A stretch of DNA of 64,000 nt from Schleiferilactobacillus perolens DSM 12744 (GTDB taxonomy: Bacteria > Bacillota > Bacilli > Lactobacillales > Lactobacillaceae), in NCBI RefSeq assembly GCF_001435585.1, contig NZ_AZEC01000004.1, positions 1-64,000 of the forward strand. The letters run 5' to 3'. The notes beneath the pieces are model-generated. The model saw only the letters and a list, made by a program, of their open reading frames with translations. It did not search any database and had not been told where the DNA came from. The position numbers and the translations under genes are program-made. Numbering within the stretch: the first letter of the stretch is position 1; each line of letters opens with the position of its first letter. Below are positions 41,661 through 51,851 of this stretch, piece by piece.

Positions 41661-41777
41661 ATGAAAGTACGTCCGTCTGTAAAGCCGATGTGTGAACATT
41701 GCAAGGTTATCAAGCGTAAGGGTCGCGTCTGCATTATTTGCTCCGCTAACCCTAAGCATAAGCAACGTCAAGGCTAA
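41661..41777 (+). CDS. rpmJ: 50S ribosomal protein L36
   Basis: 38 aa, [14 protein letters not shown] start, with zinc-ligand cysteines at 11, 14, 24 and 27. AAAGGAGG precedes ATG. It sits directly after the large hairpin. Confidence 0.96.
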   Translation: MKVRPSVKPMCEHCKVIKRKGRVCIICSANPKHKQRQG

Positions 41778-41795
41778 AATTTGGAGGTGAACTAA

Positions 41796-42161
41796 ATGGC
41801 TCGTATCGCAGGTGTAGATTTACCCCGTGATAAGCGAATCGTTATTGCTCTGACCTATATCTTTGGGATCGGCAATACGACTGCACAAAAGATTTTGAAG
41901 AAGGCTGACGTCTCTGAAGACGTTCGGACTCGTGATTTGACTCCCGACCAAGAAGAGAAGATCCGTGCCGCTATCGACACAATTCCTGTTGAAGGTGATC
42001 TTCGTCGGTCCGTTTCGATGAACATCAAACGGCTCCAAGAAATCGGTTCATATCGTGGTATGCGTCACCGTCGGGGTTTGCCCGTCCGTGGCCAAAACAC
42101 GAAAAATAATGCCCGCACTCGTAAAGGTCCTAAGACCTCGATTGCCGGACGGAAAAAGTAA
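41796..42161 (+). CDS. rpsM: 30S ribosomal protein S13
   Basis: 121 aa. Head protein contacting P-site tRNA and bridging to the large subunit. [20 protein letters not shown] and the basic end [13 protein letters not shown] are typical. GGAGGTG precedes ATG. Confidence 0.97.
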   Translation: MARIAGVDLPRDKRIVIALTYIFGIGNTTAQKILKKADVSEDVRTRDLTPDQEEKIRAAIDTIPVEGDLRRSVSMNIKRLQEIGSYRGMRHRRGLPVRGQNTKNNARTRKGPKTSIAGRKK

Positions 42162-42178
42162 TAAAGGGAGGTTAATGA

Positions 42179-42568
42179 ATGGCTACTCGTAAGAACACAC
42201 GGAAGCGCCGTGTGCGGAAGAATATTGAGTCCGGCGTGGCCCATATTCACTCAACGTTTAACAACACATTAGTCATGATTACGGATCCGCAAGGAAATGC
42301 CATTGCCTGGTCTTCTGCTGGTGCACTCGGTTTTAAGGGCTCCCGTAAGTCCACACCGTTTGCAGCCCAGATGGCTGCCGAATCTGCTGCTAAGGAATCT
42401 ATGGAACACGGCATGAAGAGCGTCGAAGTGGCTGTCAAAGGTCCTGGCTCTGGTCGTGAAGCTGCAATTCGTTCTTTACAAGCGACTGGTTTGGAAGTTA
42501 CCGCGATTCGTGATGTGACACCGGTACCGCATAATGGTTCCCGTCCACCAAAACGTCGTCGTGTATAA
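42179..42568 (+). CDS. rpsK: 30S ribosomal protein S11
   Basis: 129 aa platform protein. [16 protein letters not shown] and [15 protein letters not shown] are typical. AAGGGAGG precedes ATG at 42179. Confidence 0.97.
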   Translation: MATRKNTRKRRVRKNIESGVAHIHSTFNNTLVMITDPQGNAIAWSSAGALGFKGSRKSTPFAAQMAAESAAKESMEHGMKSVEVAVKGPGSGREAAIRSLQATGLEVTAIRDVTPVPHNGSRPPKRRRV

Positions 42569-42650
42569 GGCCCCAGTTGCGTAATAGCAGTTTGTATTGC
42601 CGCTTTTATTTGATCGAAGACACGTTTTGAAAGGGGTACTCATCACTAAT

Positions 42651-43589
42651 ATGATCGAATTTGAAAAGCCGAATATTACTAAGGTCGACGAAACTACGAA
42701 TTATGGCGAGTTTGTCGTCGAACCTCTGGAACGTGGTTACGGCACAACCCTTGGTAATTCGCTACGACGCGTCCTTTTGTCCTCTCTGCCCGGGGCTGCT
42801 GTGTCGAGTGTTCAAATTGATGGCGTACTGCACGAGTTCTCCACCATTGATGGTGTCTTGGAAGACGTCACTCAGATTATTTTGAACATTAAGAAGCTTG
42901 CCTTGAAACTGAACACTGACCAGGAGAAGACTGTAGAGATCGATGCGGAAGGACCAGCCACCGTGACCGCTGCCAACATCATCACGGATGACGATGTTGA
43001 AATCCTGAATCCTGAGCAATACATTTGCACGATCGCCAATGGCGGTCATCTGCACATGCGGATGACTGTCAAGACCGGGCGTGGATATGTACCGGCAGAT
43101 CAGAACAAGAGTGATGATATGCCGATTGGTGTATTACCCGTCGATTCCATTTTCACCCCGATCGAACGTGTTAACTACCAAGTCGAGAGTACCCGTGTGG
43201 GTAAGCGTAACGACTTTGATAAGCTGACGCTGGCGGTATGGACAAATGGTTCCATCGGTCCCCGCGAGGCGATTTCTCTTGCTGCCAAGATCCTCACTGA
43301 GCATCTGGCTGGGTTTGTGAACTTAACAGATGAAGCCAAGAACGCTGAAGTGATGGTTCAGAAGGAAGAGAACCACAAGGAAAAGATGATGGAGATGACC
43401 ATCGAAGAGTTGGATCTCTCTGTTCGTTCCTACAATTGTCTCAAACGGGCTGGCATCAACACCGTTCAGGAGTTGACCAATAAGACCGAGGCGGACATGA
43501 TGAAAGTTCGTAACTTGGGTCGTAAATCACTTGAAGAAGTGAAGACGAAGTTAGCTAATTTAGGGTTATCCCTGAAAGACGCCGACTAA
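42651..43589 (+). CDS. rpoA: DNA-directed RNA polymerase alpha subunit
   Basis: 312 aa. N-terminal dimer domain ([20 protein letters not shown]) and C-terminal DNA-binding domain ([19 protein letters not shown]). ATG 42651 gives the standard MIEFEKPNI start. The only ribosome site, AAAGGGGT, is 13 bases away, longer than usual. Confidence 0.97.
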   Translation: MIEFEKPNITKVDETTNYGEFVVEPLERGYGTTLGNSLRRVLLSSLPGAAVSSVQIDGVLHEFSTIDGVLEDVTQIILNIKKLALKLNTDQEKTVEIDAEGPATVTAANIITDDDVEILNPEQYICTIANGGHLHMRMTVKTGRGYVPADQNKSDDMPIGVLPVDSIFTPIERVNYQVESTRVGKRNDFDKLTLAVWTNGSIGPREAISLAAKILTEHLAGFVNLTDEAKNAEVMVQKEENHKEKMMEMTIEELDLSVRSYNCLKRAGINTVQELTNKTEADMMKVRNLGRKSLEEVKTKLANLGLSLKDAD

Positions 43590-43614
43590 TACATTCAGAA
43601 GGAGGGAATCATTC

Positions 43615-43995
43615 ATGAGTTATCGTAAACTCGGCCGTGATAGTTCTGCTCGTCGCGCTTTATTGCGGGACTTGACGACTGATCTGATCATCAACGAACG
43701 GATCACGACAACTGAAAGCAAGGCCAAAGAAATTCGCAAGACGACTGAAAAAATGATCACATTGGGTAAGAAGGGTGACCTTTCTGCTCGTCGTCAAGCG
43801 GCTGCCTTTGTCCGTGACGAAGTTGCTGACATCCGCGAAGAAGACGATGACGTGGTTGTACAATCTGCTGTTCAGAAGTTGTTTAGCGATATTGCACCGC
43901 GTTACAAAGAACGTCAAGGCGGTTATACCCGCATTATGAAGACATCTCCTCGTCGTGGCGACGCTGCGCCGATGGTGATCATCGAATTGGTTTAA
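43615..43995 (+). CDS. rplQ: 50S ribosomal protein L17
   Basis: 126 aa near the tunnel exit. [20 protein letters not shown] is typical. AAGGAGGG precedes ATG. Last gene of the ribosomal cluster. Confidence 0.97.
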   Translation: MSYRKLGRDSSARRALLRDLTTDLIINERITTTESKAKEIRKTTEKMITLGKKGDLSARRQAAAFVRDEVADIREEDDDVVVQSAVQKLFSDIAPRYKERQGGYTRIMKTSPRRGDAAPMVIIELV

Positions 43996-44217
43996 TCCCC
44001 AAAACGACAATCATATACTTCAATTAAAATCATTTCTTTGGCGAAAAACGAGCGCTACGATGATGGATTGGCAACTCCGAGTCTAGCTTGGCCTGGTTGT
44101 CCCATTTGGGGCTTCAGTGCTCACCAGAGAACTGGTTTTTTTGTATGCAGAGGGCGCCTACGCTCCTGGTCGGCGAAGCCCGTTTAGATGGGGGCGGCGA
44201 TAAAGCTGTTTCCAGCC

Positions 44218-44333
44218 GTGCCAAGGCTACGCAATCTCCGGTGGCAGGTTGCAGCAAGTGCGTAGCCACAGGCGTAGCAAGCTGTGACGGCGGTTTGAGC
44301 TACCTGCCACCTCCGATTGCTCCGCCTTGGCAC
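44218..44333. repeat. palindromic intergenic repeat, copy C
   Basis: 116 bases. The ends GTGCCAAGGCTACGCAATC and GATTGCTCCGCCTTGGCAC fold on each other, and the inner stem is GGTGGCAGGT with ACCTGCCACC. The GCTGTGACGGCG segment matches copy A. Where A has CCAATGC with GCATTGG, C has CCAAGGC with GCCTTGG, a compensatory change. GGCTACGC (44225-44232) can also pair with GCGTAGCC (44260-44267), giving an alternative fold. Confidence 0.8.
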
Positions 44334-44405
44334 TATACTCGAACTTCTGTATTAGTATTTAGCACCATTGAGCAGTTTTTGCTGCATGAACAGATAATTT
44401 CTTGG

Positions 44406-44435
44406 GACGTCTGACTTTTGGTCGGCGTCTTTTTT
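44406..44435 (+). terminator. terminator before the ecf operon
   Basis: GACGTCTGAC pairs with GTCGGCGTC (with one mismatch region) around a TTTTG loop, then TTTTTT. Confidence 0.65.
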
Positions 44436-44482
44436 CGTTATACTAATACGGTATGTACAATGAACGAAAGCGGGGCAACGAT

Positions 44483-45322
44483 GTGGAAGAACCGATCATT
44501 ACCATTGACCATCTGACGGTGAAATACGCCGAACAGCAGCATCCAGCGCTGGATGATATTAGCCTCACTGTGCCGGCCCATTCTTGGACGGCCATTATTG
44601 GGCACAACGGCAGTGGCAAGTCGACGATGATTAAGGCGTTAACTGGGCTTGTCACAGCGGATGCAGGCACAATGACGGTGGCGGGAATGCCGGTGGATGA
44701 AGCGCACATTTGGGATATTCGGCGCAAGATGGGAGTCGTTTTTCAAAACCCCGAGAACCAGTTTGTCGGGTCTACGGTCGCTGATGATGTGGCGTTTGGT
44801 TTGGAAAATGCCCAAATACCTCGGGATAAAATGATTCCCCGGGTACAAAACGCTTTAGCCCAAGTGGGTATGACGGACTTTGCCACCCGGGAACCGGCTC
44901 ATTTGTCTGGTGGTCAGAAGCAGCGGGTGGCTATCGCGGGAATTGTCGCACTGGCCCCGGATATTATTGCCTTGGATGAAGCCACCAGTATGTTGGACCC
45001 GGAAGGCCGGGTGGCAGTGCTGCAGACAATTAGGAACCTGAAGGCCCAGCAGGATTTGACGATCTTAGCCGTGACCCATGACCTCGAAGAGGCGGCCGCT
45101 GCGGATAACGTCATCGTCATTGACAACGGTCACTTGGTGGCCAGCGGTACGCCACCGGAAATCTTTGCGCGGGGTGAGAAACTGATCGATATGGGACTCG
45201 CTGTCCCGTTTACGGAACAACTGAAGACGGATTTAAGCAATGCCGGGGTTCCGTTACCCGCGCACTATCTTACAGAAGAGGAAATGGCAGAGCAGATATG
45301 GAAATTGTACTCGACCATGTAA
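44483..45322 (+). CDS. ecfA1: energy-coupling factor ATPase EcfA1
   Basis: 279 aa ABC ATPase of the shared vitamin-uptake module. Walker [10 protein letters not shown] (about 40-48), Q-loop [10 protein letters not shown], signature [13 protein letters not shown] and Walker [13 protein letters not shown] are intact. The GTG at 44483 is chosen since GGGG lies seven bases before it and the product then starts [14 protein letters not shown]; the ATG at 44453 has no ribosome site. It overlaps ecfA2 by 25 bases. Confidence 0.93.
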   Translation: MEEPIITIDHLTVKYAEQQHPALDDISLTVPAHSWTAIIGHNGSGKSTMIKALTGLVTADAGTMTVAGMPVDEAHIWDIRRKMGVVFQNPENQFVGSTVADDVAFGLENAQIPRDKMIPRVQNALAQVGMTDFATREPAHLSGGQKQRVAIAGIVALAPDIIALDEATSMLDPEGRVAVLQTIRNLKAQQDLTILAVTHDLEEAAAADNVIVIDNGHLVASGTPPEIFARGEKLIDMGLAVPFTEQLKTDLSNAGVPLPAHYLTEEEMAEQIWKLYSTM

Positions 45323-46170
45323 GTTATACTTATCAAGCCGGGACACCCTTTGCCGGTGATGGTCTGCGGGATGTCAGTGTGACAATCCCCGATGGCGCCT
45401 ACACCGCCATTATTGGTCAAACCGGCAGCGGTAAGTCCACCCTGTTGCAACACCTCAATGCTTTGCTCAAACCAACGGCAGGCACGGTCAAAATCGGTGA
45501 TCGTCTGATTACTGCCAAGACCAGCAATAAGAATTTGAAGCCGTTGCGGGCAAAAGTCGGACTGGTATTTCAGTTTGCCGAAAACCAGCTTTTTGAGGAG
45601 ACTGTGGAAAAAGATGTCGCCTTTGGTCCCAAGAACTTCGGGGCCACGGAGGAACAGGCATTGACCCAGGCCCATCACGCGCTGCAACTCGTGGGCATTG
45701 ATGAACAATATTATCAGCAGTCGCCCTTTGACTTGAGTGGCGGTCAAATGCGCCGGGTGGCGATTGCGGGCGTATTGGCCATGGAGCCGGAGTTGTTGAT
45801 TCTGGATGAGCCTACTGCCGGTCTGGATCCCAAGGGCCGCGCTGAGTTGATGGGGTTATTTGCCACTTTACACCGTGAACAAGGGATTGGGATTGTTTTA
45901 GTGACCCATCAAATGGAAGACGTGGCCAATTTTGCTGAACGGGTTCTCGTAATGGCCCACGGTCAACTGATCAAGCAAGGGACACCGGCTGAAGTATTTG
46001 CTGATCCGGCGTGGTTGGCCGCGCAGCACCTAGGGCTGCCCCGGGCCGCACAGTTTGCCCGCCAACTTCAGGCCAAAGGTGTTCCGCTGCCGGCTGTGCC
46101 GTTAACTGAAAAGGCACTGGCCCAGGAGCTGATTCAAGTTTTGCACCCTGAGGGAGGGAGACCGTCATGA
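45298..46170 (+). CDS. ecfA2: energy-coupling factor ATPase EcfA2
   Basis: 290 aa second ATPase of the ECF transporter. Walker [20 protein letters not shown], signature [13 protein letters not shown] and Walker [14 protein letters not shown]. The helical C-terminus that contacts EcfT is present. It starts inside ecfA1 and ends overlapping ecfT by four bases. Confidence 0.95.
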   Translation: MEIVLDHVSYTYQAGTPFAGDGLRDVSVTIPDGAYTAIIGQTGSGKSTLLQHLNALLKPTAGTVKIGDRLITAKTSNKNLKPLRAKVGLVFQFAENQLFEETVEKDVAFGPKNFGATEEQALTQAHHALQLVGIDEQYYQQSPFDLSGGQMRRVAIAGVLAMEPELLILDEPTAGLDPKGRAELMGLFATLHREQGIGIVLVTHQMEDVANFAERVLVMAHGQLIKQGTPAEVFADPAWLAAQHLGLPRAAQFARQLQAKGVPLPAVPLTEKALAQELIQVLHPEGGRPS

Positions 46171-46964
46171 CAAACTTGATGATTGGTCGTTACCTGCCCG
46201 GCGACTCCTTGGTGCATCGCATGGATCCACGGAGCAAGATTGTCTTGGTCTTTTATTTTATCTGTATCGTGTTCTTGGCGGACAACGGACTTTCATATTT
46301 GGTTTTGGGACTTTTCACACTATTGGCAGTGTTATTGACTAAGATCAAACTCATTTATTTTTGGCGCGGGATTCGCCCAGCCATTGTCTTGATTTTGTTT
46401 ACCGTCATGATTCAGGTGTTCTTCACCCGCGGCGGTCAAATCTTTTGGAGTTGGGGACCGTTTGCGTTGTCAACGGCCGGCTTACTCAACGCTTGGTTCA
46501 TCTTCCTGCGCTTGGTGATCATCATCTGTATGTCCACGCTGTTGACGCTAACGACTTCGCCATTGGACATTTCCAGCGCGTTATCGTCATTGATGACACC
46601 GTTGAAGTGGGTCCACTTTCCCGTGGATATCATTGCCCTGATGCTTTCCATTGCGTTACGCTTTGTCCCCACACTGATGGATGAGACTGTCCGAATCATG
46701 AATGCCCAACGTGCCCGTGGCGTGGATTTTGGCAGTGGTAATTTGATTCAGCAGATCAAAGCGGTCGTCCCAATACTGATTCCACTATTTGTCAGTGCTA
46801 TCCAGCACGCCGAAGATTTGGATGATGCGATGACAGCCCGCGGTTACCGCACCGATGCACCCCGGACGACCTACCGGATTATTCAGTGGCATACGCGGGA
46901 CACGTTGAGTTTCGGTGTCTTTATCGTGCTCACTGTCATTATTCTATTTGTTCGGACGGCATAA
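46167..46964 (+). CDS. ecfT: energy-coupling factor transmembrane protein EcfT
   Basis: 265 aa with about five to six membrane segments. The two coupling-helix motifs end in [14 protein letters not shown] and [11 protein letters not shown]. It links the ATPases to substrate-binding S components encoded elsewhere. AGGGAGGG precedes ATG. Confidence 0.94.
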   Translation: MTNLMIGRYLPGDSLVHRMDPRSKIVLVFYFICIVFLADNGLSYLVLGLFTLLAVLLTKIKLIYFWRGIRPAIVLILFTVMIQVFFTRGGQIFWSWGPFALSTAGLLNAWFIFLRLVIIICMSTLLTLTTSPLDISSALSSLMTPLKWVHFPVDIIALMLSIALRFVPTLMDETVRIMNAQRARGVDFGSGNLIQQIKAVVPILIPLFVSAIQHAEDLDDAMTARGYRTDAPRTTYRIIQWHTRDTLSFGVFIVLTVIILFVRTA

Positions 46965-46976
46965 GAAAGGAAGCTG

Positions 46977-47762
46977 ATGATGCCCCGTTATCGTGTGATT
47001 TTAGCCTATGATGGTACTAAGTTTCATGGCTTCCAAAGCCAACCCAACTTACGCACTGTGCAAGGAACGATTGAAGCGGCACTCTTAAAAATGACCAAAG
47101 GAACACCGGTGACTGTTTTTGGCGCCGGTCGGACAGATGCCGGGGTGCATGCTCGGGGGCAGGTCGTTCATTTTAATTTCCCGGGAAATATTCCTCCGAG
47201 AAATATGTTACTCGGCTTGAACTCGATGATGCCATTGGATGTCGTAATCAAGGATGTTGCCATTGTACCTGAGACGTTCCATGCCCAGTTCTCGACAGTC
47301 GGTAAACGATATGGTTATCGGGTCTCGCGTACACGATTCACTGATCCGTTCAAGCGGTTCTATACTGGTCATTATCCGTATCAGTTGGATCTGGGGCGGA
47401 TTGAAACAGCCATTCAGGATGTGGTGGGCACTCATGATTTCACCAGCTTCGCGGCTTCCGGTGGTGTGATTAAGAACAAGGTGCGGACAATTTATACCGC
47501 CCGGATGGTCGACCACCCGGATGAGGACGAAATCTATTTCGAGTTTATCGGTAATGGCTTTCTCTACAACATGGTTCGTATCTTAGTGGGTGTGCTGCTG
47601 GAGATTGGCAATGACCGGCGGCCTGTGGATGAATTTCCCCGGTTATATGCGGTGAAAGATCGGCAGGAAGCACGAATCACAGCGCCGGCCAGCGGGTTGT
47701 ACTTACAAGAAGTGTATTACGATGAAGCCGCACTGCAACAAGCGGTGGCTGAACGACAATAG
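46977..47762 (+). CDS. truA: tRNA pseudouridine synthase A
   Basis: 261 aa. It makes pseudouridine at positions 38-40 of tRNA. The catalytic aspartate is D54 in [18 protein letters not shown] precedes ATGATG; the first ATG is used. It sits at the end of the ecf operon as in many Firmicutes. Confidence 0.95.
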   Translation: MMPRYRVILAYDGTKFHGFQSQPNLRTVQGTIEAALLKMTKGTPVTVFGAGRTDAGVHARGQVVHFNFPGNIPPRNMLLGLNSMMPLDVVIKDVAIVPETFHAQFSTVGKRYGYRVSRTRFTDPFKRFYTGHYPYQLDLGRIETAIQDVVGTHDFTSFAASGGVIKNKVRTIYTARMVDHPDEDEIYFEFIGNGFLYNMVRILVGVLLEIGNDRRPVDEFPRLYAVKDRQEARITAPASGLYLQEVYYDEAALQQAVAERQ

Positions 47763-47771
47763 TGTCATTCG

Positions 47772-47801
47772 GGGGCGGACTTTTATGCCGCCCCTTTTTT
47801 T
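47772..47801 (+). terminator. terminator of ecf-truA
   Basis: GGGGCGG and CCGCCCC around ACTTTTATG, then seven T. Confidence 0.9.
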
Positions 47802-47908
47802 GTTGTCGAAGCAGGCAAGGTGGGATAATCTGAAGGTAAGAATACGCGTGCTAGAGAACGTAGCTAGGCTTTTTCAAGCGGGCACGATATGGTAAAGGAG
47901 GATTACCC

Positions 47909-48472
47909 ATGGCGGATCAAAATTTTGGACAGCGATTGAAACAAATTCGCCAGGAGCACGGGCGCACCCAACAACAAGTCGCCACAGACCTTTTCGTATC
48001 GCGCCAGACTGTTTCCAGTTGGGAGACAGGACGCAACTTGCCTGATTTGCATACCGTTCAGCGCTTGGCTAAATACTACAATGTGTCGGTTGATGACTTG
48101 CTGGATGGCACTCCAAGGCAATTTCATCAATCTGGACGACCGACGACTTTATTAGGACCCAGCGTCGCCGTGATGGTGATTGGGCGACTGGCGTTTGCGG
48201 CCACTAGCCGCATGTTGATCCTGTCTGACATCTTGCTGGCGATTCTGATTGTTATGCTCATTGGTTGGTGGCGGCGGGTCATTCCTGTACAGGGACTGCG
48301 AATTATGGCAGGCGCAACGGGAGTGTTTTGTATTGGTGCGGCGTGGATGAATCTTTTTGCAATGGATTTTGGTTTGCAGCTGGTGTATCTGGTCACGGCT
48401 GCTTTACTGATTCTTCCAGTCGCAGGTGATGCCATTTTTGCACTGCGGCAGCACTTGATGACAAAACGATGA
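47909..48472 (+). CDS. XRE-type HTH regulator with membrane domain
   Basis: 187 aa. The N-terminal HTH_3 domain (GQRLKQIRQEHGRTQQQVA, VSRQTVSSWETGRNLPDL) is followed from about 80 by four hydrophobic segments. Such membrane-bound XRE proteins are common in lactobacilli and often control small neighbouring operons. AAAGGAGG precedes ATG. The next gene begins 13 bases on. Confidence 0.82.
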   Translation: MADQNFGQRLKQIRQEHGRTQQQVATDLFVSRQTVSSWETGRNLPDLHTVQRLAKYYNVSVDDLLDGTPRQFHQSGRPTTLLGPSVAVMVIGRLAFAATSRMLILSDILLAILIVMLIGWWRRVIPVQGLRIMAGATGVFCIGAAWMNLFAMDFGLQLVYLVTAALLILPVAGDAIFALRQHLMTKR

Positions 48473-48485
48473 AAGGATGGATGAC

Positions 48486-48704
48486 ATGCGACACAAAGTT
48501 TGGTGGGGTATCAACATTTTTTTCGCGGCTGTTTTTGTGAGCGGTGCGATGCTTATCATGCTGCGTCAAGTGGACGGTGCGGGCCATGTCGAAACGTTCG
48601 GATCGCGGATGGCGGCATTAGGCGTGCTAGGGGCCTTTGCCTTATTGATTGTTGTCATTGAAGCACTGGTTTGGTTTTTCAGTCGGCCGCGCAAAGAAAG
48701 ATGA
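48486..48704 (+). CDS. small two-helix membrane protein
   Basis: 72 aa with two hydrophobic segments (WWGINIFFAAVFVSGAMLI; LGVLGAFALLIVVIEALVWF) and a basic C-terminus. It is in an operon with the XRE-type regulator and may be its partner. ATG 48486 is used because AAAGGATGG overlaps the upstream ATG. Not recognised. Confidence 0.65.
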   Translation: MRHKVWWGINIFFAAVFVSGAMLIMLRQVDGAGHVETFGSRMAALGVLGAFALLIVVIEALVWFFSRPRKER

Positions 48705-48718
48705 TACTAGTGAGCAAG

Positions 48719-48771
48719 CAAATATGCCTGACACTACTCTAACGATGAGTGGCGCCAGGCATATTTGTTTT
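48719..48771. terminator. bidirectional terminator
   Basis: CAAATATGCCTG (48719-48730) pairs perfectly with CAGGCATATTTG (48756-48767), then TTTT. Confidence 0.85.
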
Positions 48772-48786
48772 AAATTCGATTCCGCG

Positions 48787-49065
48787 TTAGGTATTTTGCA
48801 ACGCTTTAACTTCCACGTCTGGATTGGCTGTCTTAATTTGTTTTTCATAGGCAATCGCGTTCCGAGACAAAATGATTAAATCAGCATCCACGGTACTTTT
48901 AACGAGATCCTGCACACCAGCCTCGCGCCAATCATAATCAGGATATGCTTTTTTCAGTGACGCCAATGCTTTTTTGTCGTATTTTGAATTCAGCATGGCG
49001 TTCACGATGGAACTGCTTTGATAATCCACTGGATTGCTCTCTGTGGCCAAAATTCCTTTTTTCAT
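48787..49065 (-). CDS. small protein of unknown function
   Basis: 92 aa, soluble, mixed charge, beginning MKKGILATESNPVDYQSSS. No signal peptide or membrane segment. ATG 49065 has GGAGG eight bases before it. The minus-strand TATATT at 49120-49125 could be its -10. I do not recognise any domain. Confidence 0.6.
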   Translation of the reverse strand: MKKGILATESNPVDYQSSSIVNAMLNSKYDKKALASLKKAYPDYDWREAGVQDLVKSTVDADLIILSRNAIAYEKQIKTANPDVEVKALQNT

Positions 49066-49237
49066 GATGATGACCTCCAAACATTTTTTTAAAGCACGAC
49101 AACCTGCTACCAACAGCTTAAATATACTGCTAAGCGGTTACATTTAAAGCTTGCGTTGGGCTGATTTAATACTCATTCTTTAGATGGATGGGGTTATTCG
49201 ACGCGCCTTTTACGCAATCATGGTATCCTGAAAATAA

Positions 49238-50035
<798 letters not shown>

Positions 50036-50135
50036 TGTCAGGTATTTAGTTTACACATAGTGAGCTATCCAATTTGAGTATTAGACAGTCTTGCCGCTCA
50101 TCGTTACGCTAGATCACAGAAGGTGTGAATCGATC

Positions 50136-50993
50136 ATGCATAAACAAACGAAGTTGATTATTGGCAGTGTTGGCGTCGTGGTTGTGTTGGTAGCACTGGT
50201 CGGCTTTGTTTTGAACCGGCAACAGGACAGTGCGCAGTCTCAGTATGTCCAGATTACGACGCCAACATTATTCTTCCATGGGTGGGGGAGCAGCTATCAC
50301 GCCGAGGAACATATGGCGAATGCAGCCAAACAAGCGGGCGTGACTGATACGATTATTCGGGCAGACGTTAGCCGGCAGGGCAAGGTGACTCTGGTTGGGC
50401 AGATTCCGGCCAATGCTAAGAATCCCATCGTAGAAGTGAATTATGCCGACAATCGAAATACCCATTATCATACGGATGGCCGTTGGATGCGCAATGTGTT
50501 GGTTGCACTGCAAGCCAAGTATCACATCACAAAATTTAATGTGGTGGGGCACTCAATGGGGAATATGGCGATTGCATTCTATTTGTTGGATAACGCCGGA
50601 AACAACAAGCTGCCAAAACTACAGAAACAAGTGGATATTGCGGGGCATTACAACGGGATTCTTGGAATAAACGATAAACCCAATCAGATGAAATTACGCA
50701 AGAGTGGGCAGCCAACGGTAATGGACGCTGATTATCAGGAATTACTCGGCTTGCGTCAGAAATATCCTTGGAAACAAGTAGATGTCTTGAATATTTACGG
50801 CGACAAAGATGATGGGACCCATTCCGACGGCGATGTCAGCAATGCATCATCCAAATCATTGCGGTACCTAATTGCAGACCGGGCCAAGTCTTACCGTGAG
50901 AAAAAGATTGTGGGCCCGGATGCGCAACATAGCAAATTGCACGAAAATCCAGAAGTCGATCGGTTGTTGATCAATTTTATTTGGCAGAACTAG
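50136..50993 (+). CDS. alpha/beta hydrolase, DUF915 family, membrane-anchored
   Basis: 285 aa. An N-terminal hydrophobic anchor (about 7-26) is followed by an extracellular lipase-like domain. FFHGWG is the oxyanion region, the nucleophile is S140 in GHSMGN, and later D and H residues (YGDKDDGTHSDGD; DAQHSKLH) can complete the triad. AAGGTG precedes ATG 50136. The substrate is unknown; the family is common in lactobacilli. Confidence 0.85.
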   Translation: MHKQTKLIIGSVGVVVVLVALVGFVLNRQQDSAQSQYVQITTPTLFFHGWGSSYHAEEHMANAAKQAGVTDTIIRADVSRQGKVTLVGQIPANAKNPIVEVNYADNRNTHYHTDGRWMRNVLVALQAKYHITKFNVVGHSMGNMAIAFYLLDNAGNNKLPKLQKQVDIAGHYNGILGINDKPNQMKLRKSGQPTVMDADYQELLGLRQKYPWKQVDVLNIYGDKDDGTHSDGDVSNASSKSLRYLIADRAKSYREKKIVGPDAQHSKLHENPEVDRLLINFIWQN

Positions 50994-51000
50994 AAACTTA

Positions 51001-51028
51001 GGCTGGGGAAAAATCCCAGTCTTTTTTT
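51001..51028 (+). terminator. terminator of the DUF915 gene
   Basis: CTGGG and CCCAG around GAAAAAT, then seven T. Confidence 0.75.
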
Positions 51029-51037
51029 GTTTTGGTC

Positions 51038-51083
51038 TTGCAACTTTTCGATTTCGTTGTATAGTAAGTGAGTGCTCACTTAC
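51038..51083 (+). promoter_or_regulatory. promoter and TetR operator of the ABC exporter operon
   Basis: TTGCAA (51038-51043), 16-base spacer, TATAGT (51060-51065). The 20-base palindrome GTAAGTGAGTGCTCACTTAC (51064-51083) has perfect 9-base arms and covers the -10 end and start site. It is the likely target of the TetR protein encoded as third gene. Confidence 0.75.
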
Positions 51084-51110
51084 CAATGAAAGAAATCGAA
51101 GGTGCAACAA

Positions 51111-51851
51111 TTGACCGATACCATTCAAGTCCATGACCTGCAACAGGGGTATGGCAAAACCATTGTATTACGTGATATCAACCTCACCGTCGCCAGCGGG
51201 GACATTCTTGCCCTGATTGGCCCCAGCGGTGCGGGCAAAACGACGCTCATCAGCACGATCATGGGCATGCTGAAGCCTAAGGCGGGCAGTGTGACCGTTT
51301 TAGACACAACCATGCCCAATCGTCAGATCTTGGCGAAAATTGGCTACATGGCCCAAACAGACGCTTTATACGATGTCTTGACTGGGCGGGAAAATCTGGA
51401 TTTCTTCGGCACCATGCAGGGAGTGACGAAGGCGCAAATGGCCGAACGTATTCCCCATGCTGCCGGGGTTGTTAATTTAGATGATGACCTCAACAAATAC
51501 GTCAAGGATTTTTCCGGTGGGATGAAGCGCCGCCTCTCGCTGGCAATTGCGTTGATTTCTGATCCGCCCCTCTTAATTCTCGATGAACCGACTGTGGGTA
51601 TTGACCCGGAACTACGCCAGCAGATCTGGCAAGAACTGCACAAGATTGCTGATGAGGGTAAGACCATTCTGCTGACGACCCACGTGATGGAAGACGCCGA
51701 AGAGGCCGATCACGTCATGATGATTCGCAACGGCGAGGCGATTGCTCAAGGTACCCCAGCAGAGCTGACCAAGCAGTATCAGGTCGCTACGATTGAAGAA
51801 GTATTCTTACAAGCAGGGAGGGATCAGGATGCGCATCGCCGGAATGATTAA
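51111..51851 (+). CDS. ABC transporter ATP-binding protein
   Basis: 246 aa drug-export type ATPase. Walker A GPSGAGKTT, signature FSGGMKRRLSLA and Walker [17 protein letters not shown] at 51111 is used, as GAAGGTG then lies six bases upstream. It overlaps the permease gene by 23 bases. It forms a type ABC-2 exporter with the next gene. Confidence 0.9.
   Translation: MTDTIQVHDLQQGYGKTIVLRDINLTVASGDILALIGPSGAGKTTLISTIMGMLKPKAGSVTVLDTTMPNRQILAKIGYMAQTDALYDVLTGRENLDFFGTMQGVTKAQMAERIPHAAGVVNLDDDLNKYVKDFSGGMKRRLSLAIALISDPPLLILDEPTVGIDPELRQQIWQELHKIADEGKTILLTTHVMEDAEEADHVMMIRNGEAIAQGTPAELTKQYQVATIEEVFLQAGRDQDAHRRND

Larger units (their letters stand above)
43996..44482. other. rplQ-ecfA1 intergenic region
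   Basis: 487 bases without a convincing gene. It holds a weak terminator (44123-44142: ACCAG/CTGGT and T7), repeat copy C (44218-44333), a terminator (44406-44435) and a TATACT -10 at 44439-44444 before the ecf operon. The open frame at 44088-44414 runs through the repeat and has no ribosome site. Confidence 0.65.

Noticed and set aside
44088-44414. 108-codon plus-strand frame after rplQ
   Set aside because: It runs through palindromic repeat copy C and a terminator region and has no ribosome site.
49120-49145. cre-like sequence TGCTAAGCGGTTACA before the unknown 92-aa gene
   Set aside because: The TG and CA ends are one base too far apart and the core half-sites match poorly.
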